Shown: positions 34,568 through 44,510 of the stretch, piece by piece
Layout: every line of letters begins with the position of its first letter
How positions within the stretch are numbered: position 1 is the first letter of the stretch
Assembly: GCF_000146285.1 (NCBI RefSeq)
Contig: NZ_GL385912.1
Span: 1,929,251-1,993,250 of the forward strand
DNA length: 64,000 nucleotides
From: Mobiluncus curtisii subsp. curtisii ATCC 35241
Lineage (GTDB): Bacteria; Actinomycetota; Actinomycetes; Actinomycetales; Actinomycetaceae
Reading direction: 5' to 3'
Program-made: the position numbers and the translations under genes
Notes under the pieces: generated by a model
Told to the model about the DNA's origin: nothing
Databases searched by the model: none
Seen by the model: only the letters and a program-made list of their open reading frames with translations

Positions 34568-36895
34568 TCAACCGGCGTTCTTTGACTTCTTGGAAAAAAG
34601 TCTCGAAAAGAACCCTTGTTTGACGGGCTGTGTCTCGTATTCTCCCGCTTCGTACTCTGCCGCAAACAATTCTTCATCGGCTCCGGGCATTTCTTCAGCG
34701 TCAGCGGCAGGGTCCCATTCGGGGTATCCCTCTTGCATCGCTTCGGGAATGTCGCCCTGCACCTGAGGAATATCGAAAGGTACCTGTTCTTCGGAATAAA
34801 CCGGCTCGGTTTGATCGACTTGGGTCAGCATTTCCTCGGCGTTTTCCCCCCAGTAAGGCTGGTTCGCAGCGTCAACCGCAGTTTCTGCATATCCCTCAGC
34901 GACATCGCTCTCAGTCAGCTCATCTGAGGAAGCAACGGACAGCTCTGTCGGAACTTCGGAGTCTGTATCAGCAAAATCCCCCAGGTCAATTTCATCCTGG
35001 TCTACCAACTCTGGATCTGAGGCAAAGTCTGCCGCAGGCTCCTCCATCCCAATGGCCTCGCTGCCAGGCAAAGCCGTTTCTGCGGAGGCTTCGGTATCTT
35101 CAAGCTGATCAGTTGGGAGTTCTTCCTCTGATTCAGCGGTATCCGCCAGCCCATCAGCAACAGATTCCTCAACCTGTTCGGGATGACCGGATTCTGGCAT
35201 AGTCTGCATGTCAACCGGCTCAATCTCGGAGGCTAAATCATCCAAATCACCAAAATCTAAATCCCCCAAGTCAACGTCAGTCTCAACAAAGGCATCTTCC
35301 GTCTCGGTGATTGGAGCCGCCGTCTCGGAAAGTTCTTCTGGAAGTCCCTCGGGAAGTCCCGCAGAGAGTTCCTCGGAGGGCTCCACGGTGGAATCAGTTT
35401 CCGCGGCAGCAGGCTGTTCTGCCTCTGCAGCGGGAGGTTCTTCGGCAACCTCAAGTTCCTCTTCCGCCACAGGCGCGGTGGAGACGGCATTCTGCTGAGT
35501 CAGTTCTGTCTCCAACAGTGGCTCATTAATTTCCGTTTCCTCCAGCAGTGCGGCGGGAGGTAGTTCCTCAGCAACTTGCGAATCTGGGGACGCTGCGGTT
35601 TGCTCAGAATTGGTCACAAGGTCGGTTTCGGATAGCTCTTCTGTCGCCACAACTTCATCAGCAGTCACGGTTTCATCTGTCGTTGTGGCTGGTTCCTCCG
35701 CTGCCATCGAGACTTCTTCAGGTTCTTCAGGATTGACGACCCAATGTGCCATCTCACCTTCCACGTCACCTACGAAGCGTTCATCGTCATTTCCTTCCGC
35801 TTCGAGCACGTTATCGTCGTAGACACGTTCACTGACCAGGTCTTCTGCGGCAGAAAGCTCTGCGGAGAGAGTCTCGTCCGCGATTTCAGTTTCTGTTTCT
35901 GCAACGGGAAGCTCCTCGGGCGCCACCTCAACAGGCTGTTCCTCGGTAAGTTCCGCGGACGGATGTTCCACAGCATCCTCGGGACTCTGTACATCGGGGT
36001 TCTGTGCAGGCGATTCCTCAGTTACCTCAACCGCTTCAGCGTCGCTGACGGCAACTTCTGCAGGCTCTGGAACAGAGCTGGGTGCAGCCTGTTCGACGAC
36101 CGGGACCTCGGTAACGGGCGACTCGTGGTCAAGCGTAGGCTGAGCCGTTTCCGGGGCAGGTTCCACGCCAGCCACCGATTCTTCGGGCGAAGGTACGGAT
36201 TCTTCTGGCATCGGGGTCTCAGCCACCGTTGTCTGCTGGGCAGGCGCTACCGGTGTCTCGTCTTCGGGAATCGAAGGTTCGGTCACGTCTGCTGGAGTAT
36301 CTGTCGGAGTTGTGGATGATTCCGGTTCGGGTGCCTCGCTAGACTGCTGGTCAGATTCGCTGGCAGAAGTTTCTGTGGGTAAAGTCTCCGATTCGGGCTC
36401 AGCAGGTGGCTGCGAAGCTGGAGTTGTAGGGGACGCTGCCCGCGCTGCCGCAATGATATTCAGACCGGGAATCTCTGCTGCGGACGGATCGTTAGCCAGT
36501 GGCAGCGGTCGGCGTGAACCCGTTTCGAGAGCCTCGATAGCGCAATCCGCGATAGCCTTCCAGTCAAAACCTGCCTTGGCAAGTTCGGAGGTTTCAACCT
36601 CGGGCAAGGGCGTATTTGGAATTCCATGGTCGCTGCGGGCAGAACGCACGTGGCTGGCGAGTTCGTCCAACAATTCCGGCACGCTAGGCAGCTGGGACGG
36701 CAAAGAAACCCCGTTCGTATAGATGTAGCCGGGATTATGTTTGCGTACTTTCGCCCGCAAGCGCTCCACGTCCTCACGACCTTGAGCCGTCAACGTCGGG
36801 GGACGATACCCATCATCTTCGGGCACAAACCGGGAAAACCTCTGAACTCCCATGTTGAAACGAGAGGGGATTGCGGGGTTGCTGCTTTCAGCCAC
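34568..36895 (-). CDS. Large acidic low-complexity protein, possibly membrane-associated at its C-terminus
   Basis: A 775-residue protein. Residues 1-150 look folded (QGREDVERLRAKVRKHNPGYIYTNG and following). Then come about 600 residues rich in Glu, Ala, Pro, Ser and Thr with repeated EEP/AEE/PVAE motifs and almost no Lys or Arg. It ends in a basic amphipathic tail QGFFSRLFSKKSKNAG, of the sort that can bind a membrane. There is no signal peptide, so it is probably cytosolic. GTG 36895 follows AAGGAG by 8 nt. A palindrome lies in its leader. No family recognised; repeats make homology weak. Confidence 0.8.
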   Translation of the reverse strand: MAESSNPAIPSRFNMGVQRFSRFVPEDDGYRPPTLTAQGREDVERLRAKVRKHNPGYIYTNGVSLPSQLPSVPELLDELASHVRSARSDHGIPNTPLPEVETSELAKAGFDWKAIADCAIEALETGSRRPLPLANDPSAAEIPGLNIIAAARAASPTTPASQPPAEPESETLPTETSASESDQQSSEAPEPESSTTPTDTPADVTEPSIPEDETPVAPAQQTTVAETPMPEESVPSPEESVAGVEPAPETAQPTLDHESPVTEVPVVEQAAPSSVPEPAEVAVSDAEAVEVTEESPAQNPDVQSPEDAVEHPSAELTEEQPVEVAPEELPVAETETEIADETLSAELSAAEDLVSERVYDDNVLEAEGNDDERFVGDVEGEMAHWVVNPEEPEEVSMAAEEPATTTDETVTADEVVATEELSETDLVTNSEQTAASPDSQVAEELPPAALLEETEINEPLLETELTQQNAVSTAPVAEEELEVAEEPPAAEAEQPAAAETDSTVEPSEELSAGLPEGLPEELSETAAPITETEDAFVETDVDLGDLDFGDLDDLASEIEPVDMQTMPESGHPEQVEESVADGLADTAESEEELPTDQLEDTEASAETALPGSEAIGMEEPAADFASDPELVDQDEIDLGDFADTDSEVPTELSVASSDELTESDVAEGYAETAVDAANQPYWGENAEEMLTQVDQTEPVYSEEQVPFDIPQVQGDIPEAMQEGYPEWDPAADAEEMPGADEELFAAEYEAGEYETQPVKQGFFSRLFSKKSKNAG

Positions 36896-36919
36896 GTTGT
36901 ATTCTCCTTGCCATTCACG

Positions 36920-36933
36920 GTGCCGGACGGCAC
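36920..36933 (-). promoter_or_regulatory. Perfect 14-bp palindrome upstream of the acidic protein
   Basis: GTGCCGGACGGCAC lies 25 bp before the GTG start, downstream of a possible -10 (TATAGAAT on the minus strand). It could be an operator or an RNA hairpin that shields the ribosome-binding site. Confidence 0.35.
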
Positions 36934-37062
36934 AGCTCTAATTATTCTATATTAGGCACCCCCAGTGAAACCTAAATCTAACGACAAAACTTACCAATAA
37001 AAGCGGATTTTCGCTCAAAATCACGGGAATTAGAGGCTTACCTAGCAAAACTTGGGAAAACT

Positions 37063-37932
37063 TCAACCTCGAGGTGCTATCGCTCGCGGAGAAAGCCCAA
37101 AGGGAGCCAGTCCGGCTCGTCCTCCATCTGGAGCCGTCAAAACCCACACCCCACCGGGTAAAACTGCCACCGTATGTTCAAAGTGAGCAGCCCTAGACCC
37201 GTCGACGGTGACCGCCGTCCAGCCATCGGACAGTTCCTTGGTGACAGAACCTCCTCGGGTCAACATAGGCTCGATAGCCAACACCATACCGGGTTTAATC
37301 TTTGGTCCCCGAGAGCGTGTGGAATAGTTCAACACATCGGGAGCCTGGTGCATGGCGGTGCCGATACCGTGTCCCACGTACTCCTCCACAATGCCTGGCT
37401 CCCAGCCGTAACGGAGCGTATCTTCTGCCACAACTTTCTCAACGGCATCGCCAATCTCACCCAGATATTTCGCGTTCGCCAAGGCGGCTATGGCTGACCA
37501 CAACGCACGTTCGGTCGTGGAAAGCAGCTGCAAATCATCGGGGCGAGCATGCGTTTCACCGCCACAAATCATCGAAAAGGCAGCATCTCCGTGCCATTGG
37601 CGCGAAGCGTCATCTGTGATGTAAGCACCGCAGTCAAAACTCACCAAGTCGCCAAATTGCAGCACCCGATTCCCCGGAATCCCGTGAACTACCTCTTCGT
37701 TAATCGAGATACACACGGTAGCGGGAAAGCCACCGTAACCCAAAAAGTTCGACTTCGCTCCCATGCGCTTGATGACGGCAGCGCTAATCTGATCCAGCTC
37801 CCCGGTAGTGATACCTGGCTCACAAGCCTCGCGCAGAGCCTGGTGAATCGCGACTACCACCATTCCGGCGCGACGCATTTTGAGGATTTGATTAGTGGAC
37901 TTAATCTCAATGCGCCGGTCTTGGACTGACAC
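37063..37932 (-). CDS. map: Methionine aminopeptidase, type I
   Basis: A 289-residue enzyme removing the initiator Met. The metal ligands lie in SFDCGAYITDDASR (two Asp), GHGIGTAMH (His), AIEPML (Glu) and AAHFEHTVAVL (Glu). There are about 30 additional C-terminal residues (from WVLTAPDGG) compared with the 250-260-residue norm. It lies 4 bp after adk in secY-adk-map. Confidence 0.94.
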   Translation of the reverse strand: MSVQDRRIEIKSTNQILKMRRAGMVVVAIHQALREACEPGITTGELDQISAAVIKRMGAKSNFLGYGGFPATVCISINEEVVHGIPGNRVLQFGDLVSFDCGAYITDDASRQWHGDAAFSMICGGETHARPDDLQLLSTTERALWSAIAALANAKYLGEIGDAVEKVVAEDTLRYGWEPGIVEEYVGHGIGTAMHQAPDVLNYSTRSRGPKIKPGMVLAIEPMLTRGGSVTKELSDGWTAVTVDGSRAAHFEHTVAVLPGGVWVLTAPDGGRAGLAPFGLSPRAIAPRG

Positions 37933-37936
37933 CGAG

Positions 37937-38518
37937 CTAGTTCCTTTCGATTTCTTCCATCACGGTGAGCAAGCGTTGGGCAATCTCAGCAATGGTGCCT
38001 TCCCCATCGACCTTGCGCAGCACGCCTTCCTGCTCATAAAAGTCCAGCAGGGGCTGTGTAGCTTCGAAAAACACCTCGAGACGGTGGTCGATGACCTCGG
38101 GTGTGTCATCAGTACGACCCTCAATTTCAGCACGCTTCAGCAAACGTTGTTTTACCTCGGCAGCGCTAACATCCAGATAAATCGCCGCATCTACCTGCTC
38201 ATTAGCTTCAGCCAGGACAGCCTTGAGGACTTTCGCCTGGGGAATGGAACGAGGATAGCCATCGAGCAGAAATCCGGCTGTAGCATCAGACTGGCTGATA
38301 CGCTCACAGACAATCCGGTCTGTAACCGAATCGGGGACAAACTCACCTTTGTCAATATAAGACTCAATAAGTTTGCCCAGCTCGGTCTTTTCCGCCTTAT
38401 GCTTACGGAAAATATCGCCGGTAGAAATCCAGGGGATATGAAAATGTGTCGCAATCTCTTTGGCGTGGGTCCCTTTACCCGCGCCGGGAGGGCCCATAAT
38501 CACCAAATTTGTCGTCAT
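37937..38518 (-). CDS. adk: Adenylate kinase
   Basis: A 193-residue AMP + ATP phosphotransferase with P-loop GPPGAGKGT (residues 9-17) and the DGYPRS segment. It is the short form without the zinc-binding LID insertion (EGRTDDTPEV in its place), as usual in actinobacteria. Its start overlaps the secY stop by 4 bp. Confidence 0.95.
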   Translation of the reverse strand: MTTNLVIMGPPGAGKGTHAKEIATHFHIPWISTGDIFRKHKAEKTELGKLIESYIDKGEFVPDSVTDRIVCERISQSDATAGFLLDGYPRSIPQAKVLKAVLAEANEQVDAAIYLDVSAAEVKQRLLKRAEIEGRTDDTPEVIDHRLEVFFEATQPLLDFYEQEGVLRKVDGEGTIAEIAQRLLTVMEEIERN

Positions 38519-39810
38519 GCCATGAATCCTTCGTAGTGATGCTGATGAAGTTGGGCGTTAATGTCTTTCACCGTTTGTAGACCAACGCCGACAATAATCA
38601 GAATTGTAGTACCACCGAAGGGCAATTGGGGCACGTTCATGGCAACCATCGCAATCTGCGGGACCAGAGCCACAATAGTCAAGTAGACTGCACCTGCCGT
38701 AGTGATACGAGTCATCACATAGTGCAGGTAATCAGCCGTAGGACGACCTGCGCGCAAACCGGGTACGAAACCGCCGTACTTCTTCATGTTGTCCGCGACT
38801 TCCTCAGGGTTGAAAGTAATCGAAGTATAAAAGAACGCGAACGCAAACGTCAGCAAGCCATAAATAACCAGGTAGAACCAGGAGCTGGAACGGAAGTTCA
38901 TGCTAATCCACTGAATCCATTTGGCATTTTGGTCACCGAACTGTGCCAGCATCATTGGCAGGGACAGAATCGAGGACGCAAAGATGACCGGGATAACGCC
39001 AGACATGTTAATCTTCAGCGGAATGTAAGTGGTGGTGCCGCCGTACATCCGGCGCCCCACCATGCGCTTGGCATACTGTACCGGGATGCGACGCATTGCC
39101 TGTTCCACATAAACCACAGCCAGCGTCACCAACAGAATCAGAGTAACGATTGCCAAGAACTTTTGAATACCGCCATTACCACCAGCGATGGCGAACAGCT
39201 TTCGCGGCAAGTTAGCGATGATAGAGGTGAAAATCAGAATCGACATACCATTGCCGACACCTTTTTCGGTAATCAGCTCACCCATCCACATAATCAAGCC
39301 GGTAGCCGCCGTCATCACTAAAATTTGGAGGATGAAAATCCAGGCGGAATCCGAGGGGATAATCTTTTGATTTGAAGCTCGCCCAAACAGCGTGCCGGTG
39401 CGAGCAGCGGTGATGATGGATGTCGATTGCAGCACGCCCAGTGCGATAGTCAAGTACCGCGTGTACTGGGTCAGCTTTGCTTGACCGGTCTGACCTTCCT
39501 TGTGCAAATCCTCAAAACGAGGAATGACTACGCGCAACAGCTGGATGATAATCGACGCCGTAATGTAAGGCATGATACCCAAGGCAAAAACGGACAGCTG
39601 CAACAAAGCGCCACCGGAGAACATGTTCACCAAGTCGAGCAGCGACCCATTGTTCTGAACATCAGAGATGACCGACTTTAACGTGGCGTAATCAACACCC
39701 GGCAGGGGAATAAACGAACCCCAGCGGAACAGAGCCATGATAAAGAAGGTGAACAACAGCTTGTTACGAAGATCAGGCGTTTTGAAAGCCTGAATAAAAG
39801 CGGTAAACAA
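38515..39810 (-). CDS. secY: Preprotein translocase subunit SecY
   Basis: A ten-helix channel protein of about 431 residues, with PLPGVD and the plug region near the N-terminus and RITTAGAVYLT near the end. I start at TTG 39810, which reads LFTAFIQAFKTPDLR like other actinobacterial SecY starts and has GGAGG 4 nt before; an in-frame TTG 24 bp upstream lacks a ribosome-binding site. A terminator separates it from rplO, so secY-adk-map has its own promoter. Confidence 0.94.
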   Translation of the reverse strand: MFTAFIQAFKTPDLRNKLLFTFFIMALFRWGSFIPLPGVDYATLKSVISDVQNNGSLLDLVNMFSGGALLQLSVFALGIMPYITASIIIQLLRVVIPRFEDLHKEGQTGQAKLTQYTRYLTIALGVLQSTSIITAARTGTLFGRASNQKIIPSDSAWIFILQILVMTAATGLIMWMGELITEKGVGNGMSILIFTSIIANLPRKLFAIAGGNGGIQKFLAIVTLILLVTLAVVYVEQAMRRIPVQYAKRMVGRRMYGGTTTYIPLKINMSGVIPVIFASSILSLPMMLAQFGDQNAKWIQWISMNFRSSSWFYLVIYGLLTFAFAFFYTSITFNPEEVADNMKKYGGFVPGLRAGRPTADYLHYVMTRITTAGAVYLTIVALVPQIAMVAMNVPQLPFGGTTILIIVGVGLQTVKDINAQLHQHHYEGFMA

Positions 39811-39893
39811 ATGTCCTCCAAAGAATTTCGGCAAGTCCGTGAGCGCAGCTCACTTCCTAGCTAAACATGATACCGGTTCAAGAGAAATGGTGG

Positions 39894-39924
39894 AAACGGC
39901 GGGGTACGATGTTGTACCCCGCCG
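39894..39924 (-). terminator. Terminator after rplO
   Basis: An 11-bp perfect stem CGGCGGGGTAC/GTACCCCGCCG (39897-39907 with 39914-39924) and three T. It marks the end of the spc operon before secY. Confidence 0.85.
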
Positions 39925-39930
39925 TAATCC

Positions 39931-40473
39931 TTAGCGAACGCGTGCGGTCAAAGACCCGCCTTGTGCCTCGACCTTTGCCTTAGCGGAACTGGACCAGGCA
40001 TCTACAGTCAAGTCAAACTTGGCTGTCGCTTCACCGGTTCCCAGCACTTTAACCAGGCAATTCTTGCGGACCAGACCCTTGTCAACCAGGTCATCAACCG
40101 TCAAAGCACCACCCTCAGGGAATACTTCAGACAGGCGATCCAGGTTCACTACCTGATACTCGACATGGAAGGGGTTCTTAAAGCCGCGCAGCTTAGGCAA
40201 GCGCATATGCATCGGCATCTGACCACCTTCAAAGCCCAGAGGCACTTGGTAACGTGCCTTGGTACCTTTGGTGCCGCGACCCGAAGTCTTACCTTTAGAG
40301 CCTTCACCGCGACCGACGCGAGTCTTGGCTTTATTAGAGCCCGGCGCGGGACGCAAATGGTGCAGGTAAGTCACCTGAACGTTATCGCTAGCAGCTGCCT
40401 TTTTAGCAGCGGCCGGAGCTTTCTTTGCTGCAGACTTTTCCGCTGCGGTCTCTTCTTTTTCGCTCTCGCTCAT
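39931..40473 (-). CDS. rplO: 50S ribosomal protein L15
   Basis: A 180-residue L15. The standard core begins at [23 protein letters not shown]. The first 35 residues are a Glu/Lys/Ala-rich extension ([16 protein letters not shown]), a low-complexity actinobacterial feature. It overlaps the rpmD stop by 1 bp. Confidence 0.95.
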   Translation of the reverse strand: MSESEKEETAAEKSAAKKAPAAAKKAAASDNVQVTYLHHLRPAPGSNKAKTRVGRGEGSKGKTSGRGTKGTKARYQVPLGFEGGQMPMHMRLPKLRGFKNPFHVEYQVVNLDRLSEVFPEGGALTVDDLVDKGLVRKNCLVKVLGTGEATAKFDLTVDAWSSSAKAKVEAQGGSLTARVR

Positions 40474-40658
40474 CAGTCGACCTCCTCCACACTTACTAGG
40501 TGGCGCACCTTTTGAATCTGACCGCGCACGGCAGGATTATCGGGTCGCACCACAGACTGACGAATTTTCTTTAATCCCAGGGTTGCCACAGTCGCCCGCT
40601 GATCTCGCGAGGAACCAATCGTGGACTTCACCTGAGTGATTTTCAGGTTCTTAGCCAT
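40473..40658 (-). CDS. rpmD: 50S ribosomal protein L30
   Basis: A 61-residue bacterial L30 with [10 protein letters not shown] and the [13 protein letters not shown] motif. It overlaps both neighbours (rpsE and rplO) by one base, pointing to tight translational coupling. Confidence 0.95.
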   Translation of the reverse strand: MAKNLKITQVKSTIGSSRDQRATVATLGLKKIRQSVVRPDNPAVRGQIQKVRHLVSVEEVD

Positions 40659-41398
40659 TACGCACTCACTCCTTCGGCAGCCAATTCAGCCTCGGCTTTA
40701 ACCGCTTCGGCGCGCACTTGAGCTTCGCCTTCGGCGCGAGCCCGCAGCATACCGGCAGGAGCAACACGCTCCAGCGGCAAACCACGACGAGCCGCGACAG
40801 CTTCGGGCTGCTCGAGTTGCTTCAAGGCAGCCACGGCACCGCGCACGATGTTCAACGCATTGTCAGAGCCCAGAGACTTAGACAAAACGTCACGAATTCC
40901 GGCGCATTCCATAACCGCACGCACCGGACCACCAGCGATTACACCGGTACCGGGAGAAGCCGGCTTCAGCAACACTACGCCCGCAGCGTCCTCACCGAGA
41001 ACCTCGTGCACGATAGTGTGGCGAATCATCGGAACATGGAACATGGACTTCTTCGCCTCTTCCACGCCCTTAGCAATCGCTGCCGGAACTTCCTTTGCCT
41101 TACCGTAACCAACACCGACGGTACCTTCACCGTCGCCAACCACGACCAGAGCGCAGAAGGACATGTTACGACCGCCCTTTACCACTTTGGACACGCGGTT
41201 GATGGTTACCACACGTTCGATGTATTTGTCATCAGCGTTGCCGCCACGACGATTGTCACGGCGGTCATCGCGTTCACGGCGATTTCCGCGGCGCTCGCGG
41301 CGACCGCCACGGTCCTGGGCGTCGTTAGCGCCAAGGTTCGTGGTCTGGTCCGCAGAGTCTGCGGTCTCGCCTGTAATCTGCTGTTCTTGTTCAGCCAT
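40658..41398 (-). CDS. rpsE: 30S ribosomal protein S5
   Basis: A 246-residue S5. The RNA-binding core starts near [18 protein letters not shown], with the GYGKAKEVP and [12 protein letters not shown] motifs. A hydrophilic 58-residue Arg/Asp/Asn-rich N-terminal extension ([15 protein letters not shown]) precedes it. S5 guards decoding accuracy and the mRNA entry tunnel. Confidence 0.95.
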   Translation of the reverse strand: MAEQEQQITGETADSADQTTNLGANDAQDRGGRRERRGNRRERDDRRDNRRGGNADDKYIERVVTINRVSKVVKGGRNMSFCALVVVGDGEGTVGVGYGKAKEVPAAIAKGVEEAKKSMFHVPMIRHTIVHEVLGEDAAGVVLLKPASPGTGVIAGGPVRAVMECAGIRDVLSKSLGSDNALNIVRGAVAALKQLEQPEAVAARRGLPLERVAPAGMLRARAEGEAQVRAEAVKAEAELAAEGVSA

Positions 41399-41412
41399 TT
41401 TCTCAACTTCCC

Positions 41413-41784
41413 TTACAGACTCAGTCCGCCCTCGCGGGCACCTTCAGCCACAGCCGCAACGCGACCGTGATACATATTTCCACCGCGGTCAAACACACAC
41501 TGAGTAATCCCAGCGGCTTTGGCGCGCTGTGCAATCAACTTGCCGACCTCGGTCGCCTTGGCGACCTTGTTGTCCTGAGCACTACGCAAGGCATCTTCCA
41601 TCGTAGAAGCGCTCACGATAGTCTTGTGCTCGTAGTCATTGACAAGCTGAGCGACCATGTGTCGGTTAGAACGGGTTACGACCAAACGCGGCTTTTCCGC
41701 AGATCCGAACATATTTTTACGAACCCGCTGGTGGCGACGCAGACGCGACAGCCTCTTGCCTTTACCCTTTACAGAATAAGCCAT
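41413..41784 (-). CDS. rplR: 50S ribosomal protein L18
   Basis: A 123-residue 5S rRNA-binding protein with the [19 protein letters not shown] segment and the terminal [24 protein letters not shown]. It is 2 bp after rplF. Confidence 0.96.
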   Translation of the reverse strand: MAYSVKGKGKRLSRLRRHQRVRKNMFGSAEKPRLVVTRSNRHMVAQLVNDYEHKTIVSASTMEDALRSAQDNKVAKATEVGKLIAQRAKAAGITQCVFDRGGNMYHGRVAAVAEGAREGGLSL

Positions 41785-41786
41785 GA

Positions 41787-42320
41787 TTACTTACCTGCCT
41801 TTCCGACCTTGCGGCGAACATTTTCACCAAGATAGCGTACGCCCTTGCCCTTGTAAGGCTCCGGGGGACGAATCTTGCGCAGATTCGAGGCGACTTCGCC
41901 GACCAGTTCCTTCGAGATACCCTCGACGGTAACCCGGTTACCTTCGACCTTGAACGTGATGCCCTCCGGGGGTTCCACATTGACGGGGTGCGAAAATCCG
42001 AGTTGGAACTCCAGTCCAGCGCCCTTTTGATTGACACGGTAACCAGTGCCCTGAATCTCCAGAACCTTGGCGTATCCCTTGGTGACACCCTCTACCATGT
42101 TGGCAATGAGGGTACGGGTCAAGCCGTGCAGTGAACGAGACTCACGTTCGTCATTAGGACGGGTCACGACCACGGTCGAACCGTCAACCTGCACGGAAAT
42201 CGGATTCGCCACGGACAGAGCCAAGGTACCCTTGGGACCCTTGACGGAAACGTCTTGTCCATTGATATTTACTTCCACACCGGCGGGAATCTCCACCGGA
42301 ATCTTACCGATACGCGACAT
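41787..42320 (-). CDS. rplF: 50S ribosomal protein L6
   Basis: A 177-residue protein at the factor-binding site, beginning [15 protein letters not shown] and containing the [15 protein letters not shown] repeat region and the C-terminal [16 protein letters not shown] motif. It lies 12 bp after rpsH. Confidence 0.96.
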   Translation of the reverse strand: MSRIGKIPVEIPAGVEVNINGQDVSVKGPKGTLALSVANPISVQVDGSTVVVTRPNDERESRSLHGLTRTLIANMVEGVTKGYAKVLEIQGTGYRVNQKGAGLEFQLGFSHPVNVEPPEGITFKVEGNRVTVEGISKELVGEVASNLRKIRPPEPYKGKGVRYLGENVRRKVGKAGK

Positions 42321-42332
42321 GTCAGCCTCCTT

Positions 42333-42731
42333 TTACCAGATGTAGGCGATAACTTCTCCGCCTACACCCTTGTCGGCTGCCTCGCGGTCAGTGAGCATAC
42401 CGGACGAGGACGAAATAATCGCTACGCCCAGACCGCCCAGGACCTTCGGCAGTTTGGTGGATTTTGCATACACCCGCAAACCGGGCTTAGAGACGCGTTT
42501 CACTCCGGAAATCGCGCGTTCACGTTTGGCGCCATACTTTAAGTTGAGCGTCAAAGTTTTGCCGACTCGCGCTTCCTCGACCTCGTAGTCTTTGATGTAA
42601 CCCTCAGTCTGAAGAATGTTCGCGATAGCGGCCTTCATCTTCGAGTACGGCATAGATACCGACTCGTGGTACGCCGAGCTGGCGTTGCGCAGACGTGTCA
42701 ACATGTCTGCTATAGGATCAGTCATTGTCAT
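42333..42731 (-). CDS. rpsH: 30S ribosomal protein S8
   Basis: A 132-residue 16S-binding protein, [17 protein letters not shown] start and STSSGM-like ending ([12 protein letters not shown]). In E. coli S8 represses the spc operon by binding its mRNA; whether that happens here is unknown. A 54-bp gap separates it from rpsN. Confidence 0.96.
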   Translation of the reverse strand: MTMTDPIADMLTRLRNASSAYHESVSMPYSKMKAAIANILQTEGYIKDYEVEEARVGKTLTLNLKYGAKRERAISGVKRVSKPGLRVYAKSTKLPKVLGGLGVAIISSSSGMLTDREAADKGVGGEVIAYIW

Positions 42732-42785
42732 TGGGCTTGGGCCCTTTCTGAGGCGGTTTCGTAATCGACCTGCCCCTTAATGTGT

Positions 42786-42971
42786 TTACCAGGAAGACTT
42801 CTTAACGCCGGGGAGCTCGCCATTATGGGCCATCTCACGCAGGCAGATACGGCACAAGCCAAACTTGCGATACACCGAATGTGGGCGACCACAGCGCTGG
42901 CACCGAGTGTAGGCACGCACCGCAAACTTGGGTTTGCGCGCTGCCTTGTTCTTCAAAGCGGTCTTTGCCAT
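42786..42971 (-). CDS. rpsN: 30S ribosomal protein S14, zinc-binding type
   Basis: A 61-residue type Z S14 with the zinc ligands Cys24, Cys27, Cys40 and Cys43 (RCQRCGRP and GLCRICLRE). Starts [10 protein letters not shown]. This short form is the essential, zinc-dependent version; a long zinc-free paralogue, if present, would lie elsewhere. Confidence 0.96.
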   Translation of the reverse strand: MAKTALKNKAARKPKFAVRAYTRCQRCGRPHSVYRKFGLCRICLREMAHNGELPGVKKSSW

Positions 42972-42973
42972 TC

Positions 42974-43534
42974 TTAATCCTCCTTGAACGGGAAACCGAG
43001 GTACTTCAGCAGTGCTCGGCCTTCGTCATCAGTAGCAGCGGTGGTTACGACCGTGATGTCCATCCCCCGTACATGGTCGATGGAGTCCTGGTCAATCTCA
43101 TGGAACACAGATTGCTCGGTCAAGCCGAAAGTGTAGTTTCCGTGACCGTCGAACTGCTTGGAGCTCAAACCACGGAAGTCGCGGATACGCGGCAAAGCCG
43201 TGGAAAGCAAACGATCGAGGAACTCCCACATGCGGTCACCGCGCAGTGTAACGTGTGCCCCAATCGGGGAACCTTCACGCAACTTGAACTGAGCGATAGA
43301 CTTGCGAGCCTTGTCAACCACGGGCTTCTGACCGGTAATGATTGACAGGTCAGAGATAGCGCCTTCCATGAGCTTGTGGTCGTGTGCAGCAGCACCCACA
43401 CCCATGTTCACGACAATCTTTTCCAAGCCGCCAACTTGGTTAACGTTCTGGTGCTGGAATTCCTTGAGCAGCTGACCCTTAATTTCTTCGCGGTACTTGG
43501 TCTTCAGCCGCGGGGTGTAATTTTCCTCTGCCAT
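42974..43534 (-). CDS. rplE: 50S ribosomal protein L5
   Basis: A 186-residue 5S rRNA and P-site tRNA contact protein with [17 protein letters not shown] and the [10 protein letters not shown] ending. It overlaps rplX by one base and is 2 bp before rpsN. Confidence 0.96.
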   Translation of the reverse strand: MAEENYTPRLKTKYREEIKGQLLKEFQHQNVNQVGGLEKIVVNMGVGAAAHDHKLMEGAISDLSIITGQKPVVDKARKSIAQFKLREGSPIGAHVTLRGDRMWEFLDRLLSTALPRIRDFRGLSSKQFDGHGNYTFGLTEQSVFHEIDQDSIDHVRGMDITVVTTAATDDEGRALLKYLGFPFKED

Positions 43535-43908
43535 TACAGATCCTTCCCGGTAGCTTTGGACACGCGAATGCGGACGGTCTTTTCTTTACCGTCGCGCTCT
43601 ACGACCTCTTCACGCATACCCACACGGGTACCCGCAATCTTCTTGGTCGTGTTGCCGAGCTTGGCTTTGGCAGCCGCGGGTTCGTAGTACATCACATTGG
43701 AAATGTGAATGGAGGCTTCTTTTGTCTCGATGCCACCAGTCGGACCCTGCTGAGTCCGTCCCGCCTTGTTGTGGTGCTTCATCATCATGACGCCCTCGAC
43801 CACTACGCGTTCACGTTTCCGGTCAATTTGCAGAATCCGGCCGTGCTTTCCTTTGTCGCGACCAGTAATGACCACGACTTCGTCGCCAACCTTCAACTTT
43901 GCTGCCAT
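43534..43908 (-). CDS. rplX: 50S ribosomal protein L24
   Basis: A 124-residue KOW-domain assembly protein with [20 protein letters not shown]. It is somewhat longer than E. coli L24 (104), with an extended C-terminus. It overlaps both rplN and rplE by one base. Confidence 0.95.
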   Translation of the reverse strand: MAAKLKVGDEVVVITGRDKGKHGRILQIDRKRERVVVEGVMMMKHHNKAGRTQQGPTGGIETKEASIHISNVMYYEPAAAKAKLGNTTKKIAGTRVGMREEVVERDGKEKTVRIRVSKATGKDL

Positions 43909-44276
43909 CAGATCACCTCCGGGGCGAGTGAAATAATGCGCATGAACTTCTTTTCACGAAGTTCACGCCCGACGGGCCCGAAGATACGGGTGCCGCGCGG
44001 CTCCTCATCGTTCTTGAGGATGACAGCGGCGTTCTCGTCGAAACGAATGTAGGAACCGTCCTTGCGGCGGGTTTCCTTTTTAGTGCGGACTACGACAGCC
44101 TTGACGACTTCACCCTTTTTCACGTTACCGCCAGGGATAGCATCCTTGACGGTCGCGACAATGGTGTCGCCGATGCCGGCGTAGCGTCGCTTCGAGCCGC
44201 CCATTACACGAATGCAAAGGATTTCCTTAGCCCCCGTGTTGTCGGCGACCTTCAGTCGCGACTCCTGCTGAATCAT
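43908..44276 (-). CDS. rplN: 50S ribosomal protein L14
   Basis: A 122-residue protein starting [24 protein letters not shown], standard in length and sequence, and part of intersubunit bridges. It is the first gene of the spc operon here, with its own promoter and a leader of about 150 nt. Normally rpsQ would lie just upstream; in this genome rpsQ is 9.7 kb away. Confidence 0.96.
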   Translation of the reverse strand: MIQQESRLKVADNTGAKEILCIRVMGGSKRRYAGIGDTIVATVKDAIPGGNVKKGEVVKAVVVRTKKETRRKDGSYIRFDENAAVILKNDEEPRGTRIFGPVGRELREKKFMRIISLAPEVI

Positions 44277-44380
44277 CTTTTCTCCTTCGTCTGGCCGGTT
44301 CTCAATAGAGCCTTGCCGAACCTATCTTGCGTTGCGAGGGCACAAAAATCCCACCTCGAACAGGCGGAATTGAAACCCCT

Positions 44381-44415
44381 GGCTGACACAGACACATTTG
44401 TGAGAGGTCTCAGCC
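44381..44415 (-). promoter_or_regulatory. Hairpin in the rplN (spc operon) leader
   Basis: Arms GGCTGA (44381-44386) and TCAGCC (44410-44415) enclose a smaller CACA/TGTG stem within the predicted untranslated leader. It is a possible site of ribosomal-protein autoregulation. Confidence 0.3.
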
Positions 44416-44430
44416 AAAAGCAACCCTCCA

Positions 44431-44459
44431 AGTCTAGTATTTATCGACTGGAGTAGCAA
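44431..44459 (-). promoter_or_regulatory. Promoter of the spc operon (rplN)
   Basis: On the minus strand TTGCTA (44459-44454), a 17-bp spacer and TAGACT (44436-44431). It is back to back with the carbonic anhydrase gene, whose start lies 52 bp to the right. Confidence 0.5.
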
Positions 44460-44498
44460 ACTACAGCCGAACTGACATCCACCTCACGGCAAAAACGC

Positions 44499-44504
44499 TA
44501 AGCT
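44499..44504 (+). promoter_or_regulatory. -10 element of the carbonic anhydrase, leaderless arrangement
   Basis: TAAGCT followed by six bases (AAAAAT) and the GTG start. There is no Shine-Dalgarno and only a poorly spaced CTGACA upstream. Confidence 0.42.
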
Positions 44505-44510
44505 AAAAAT

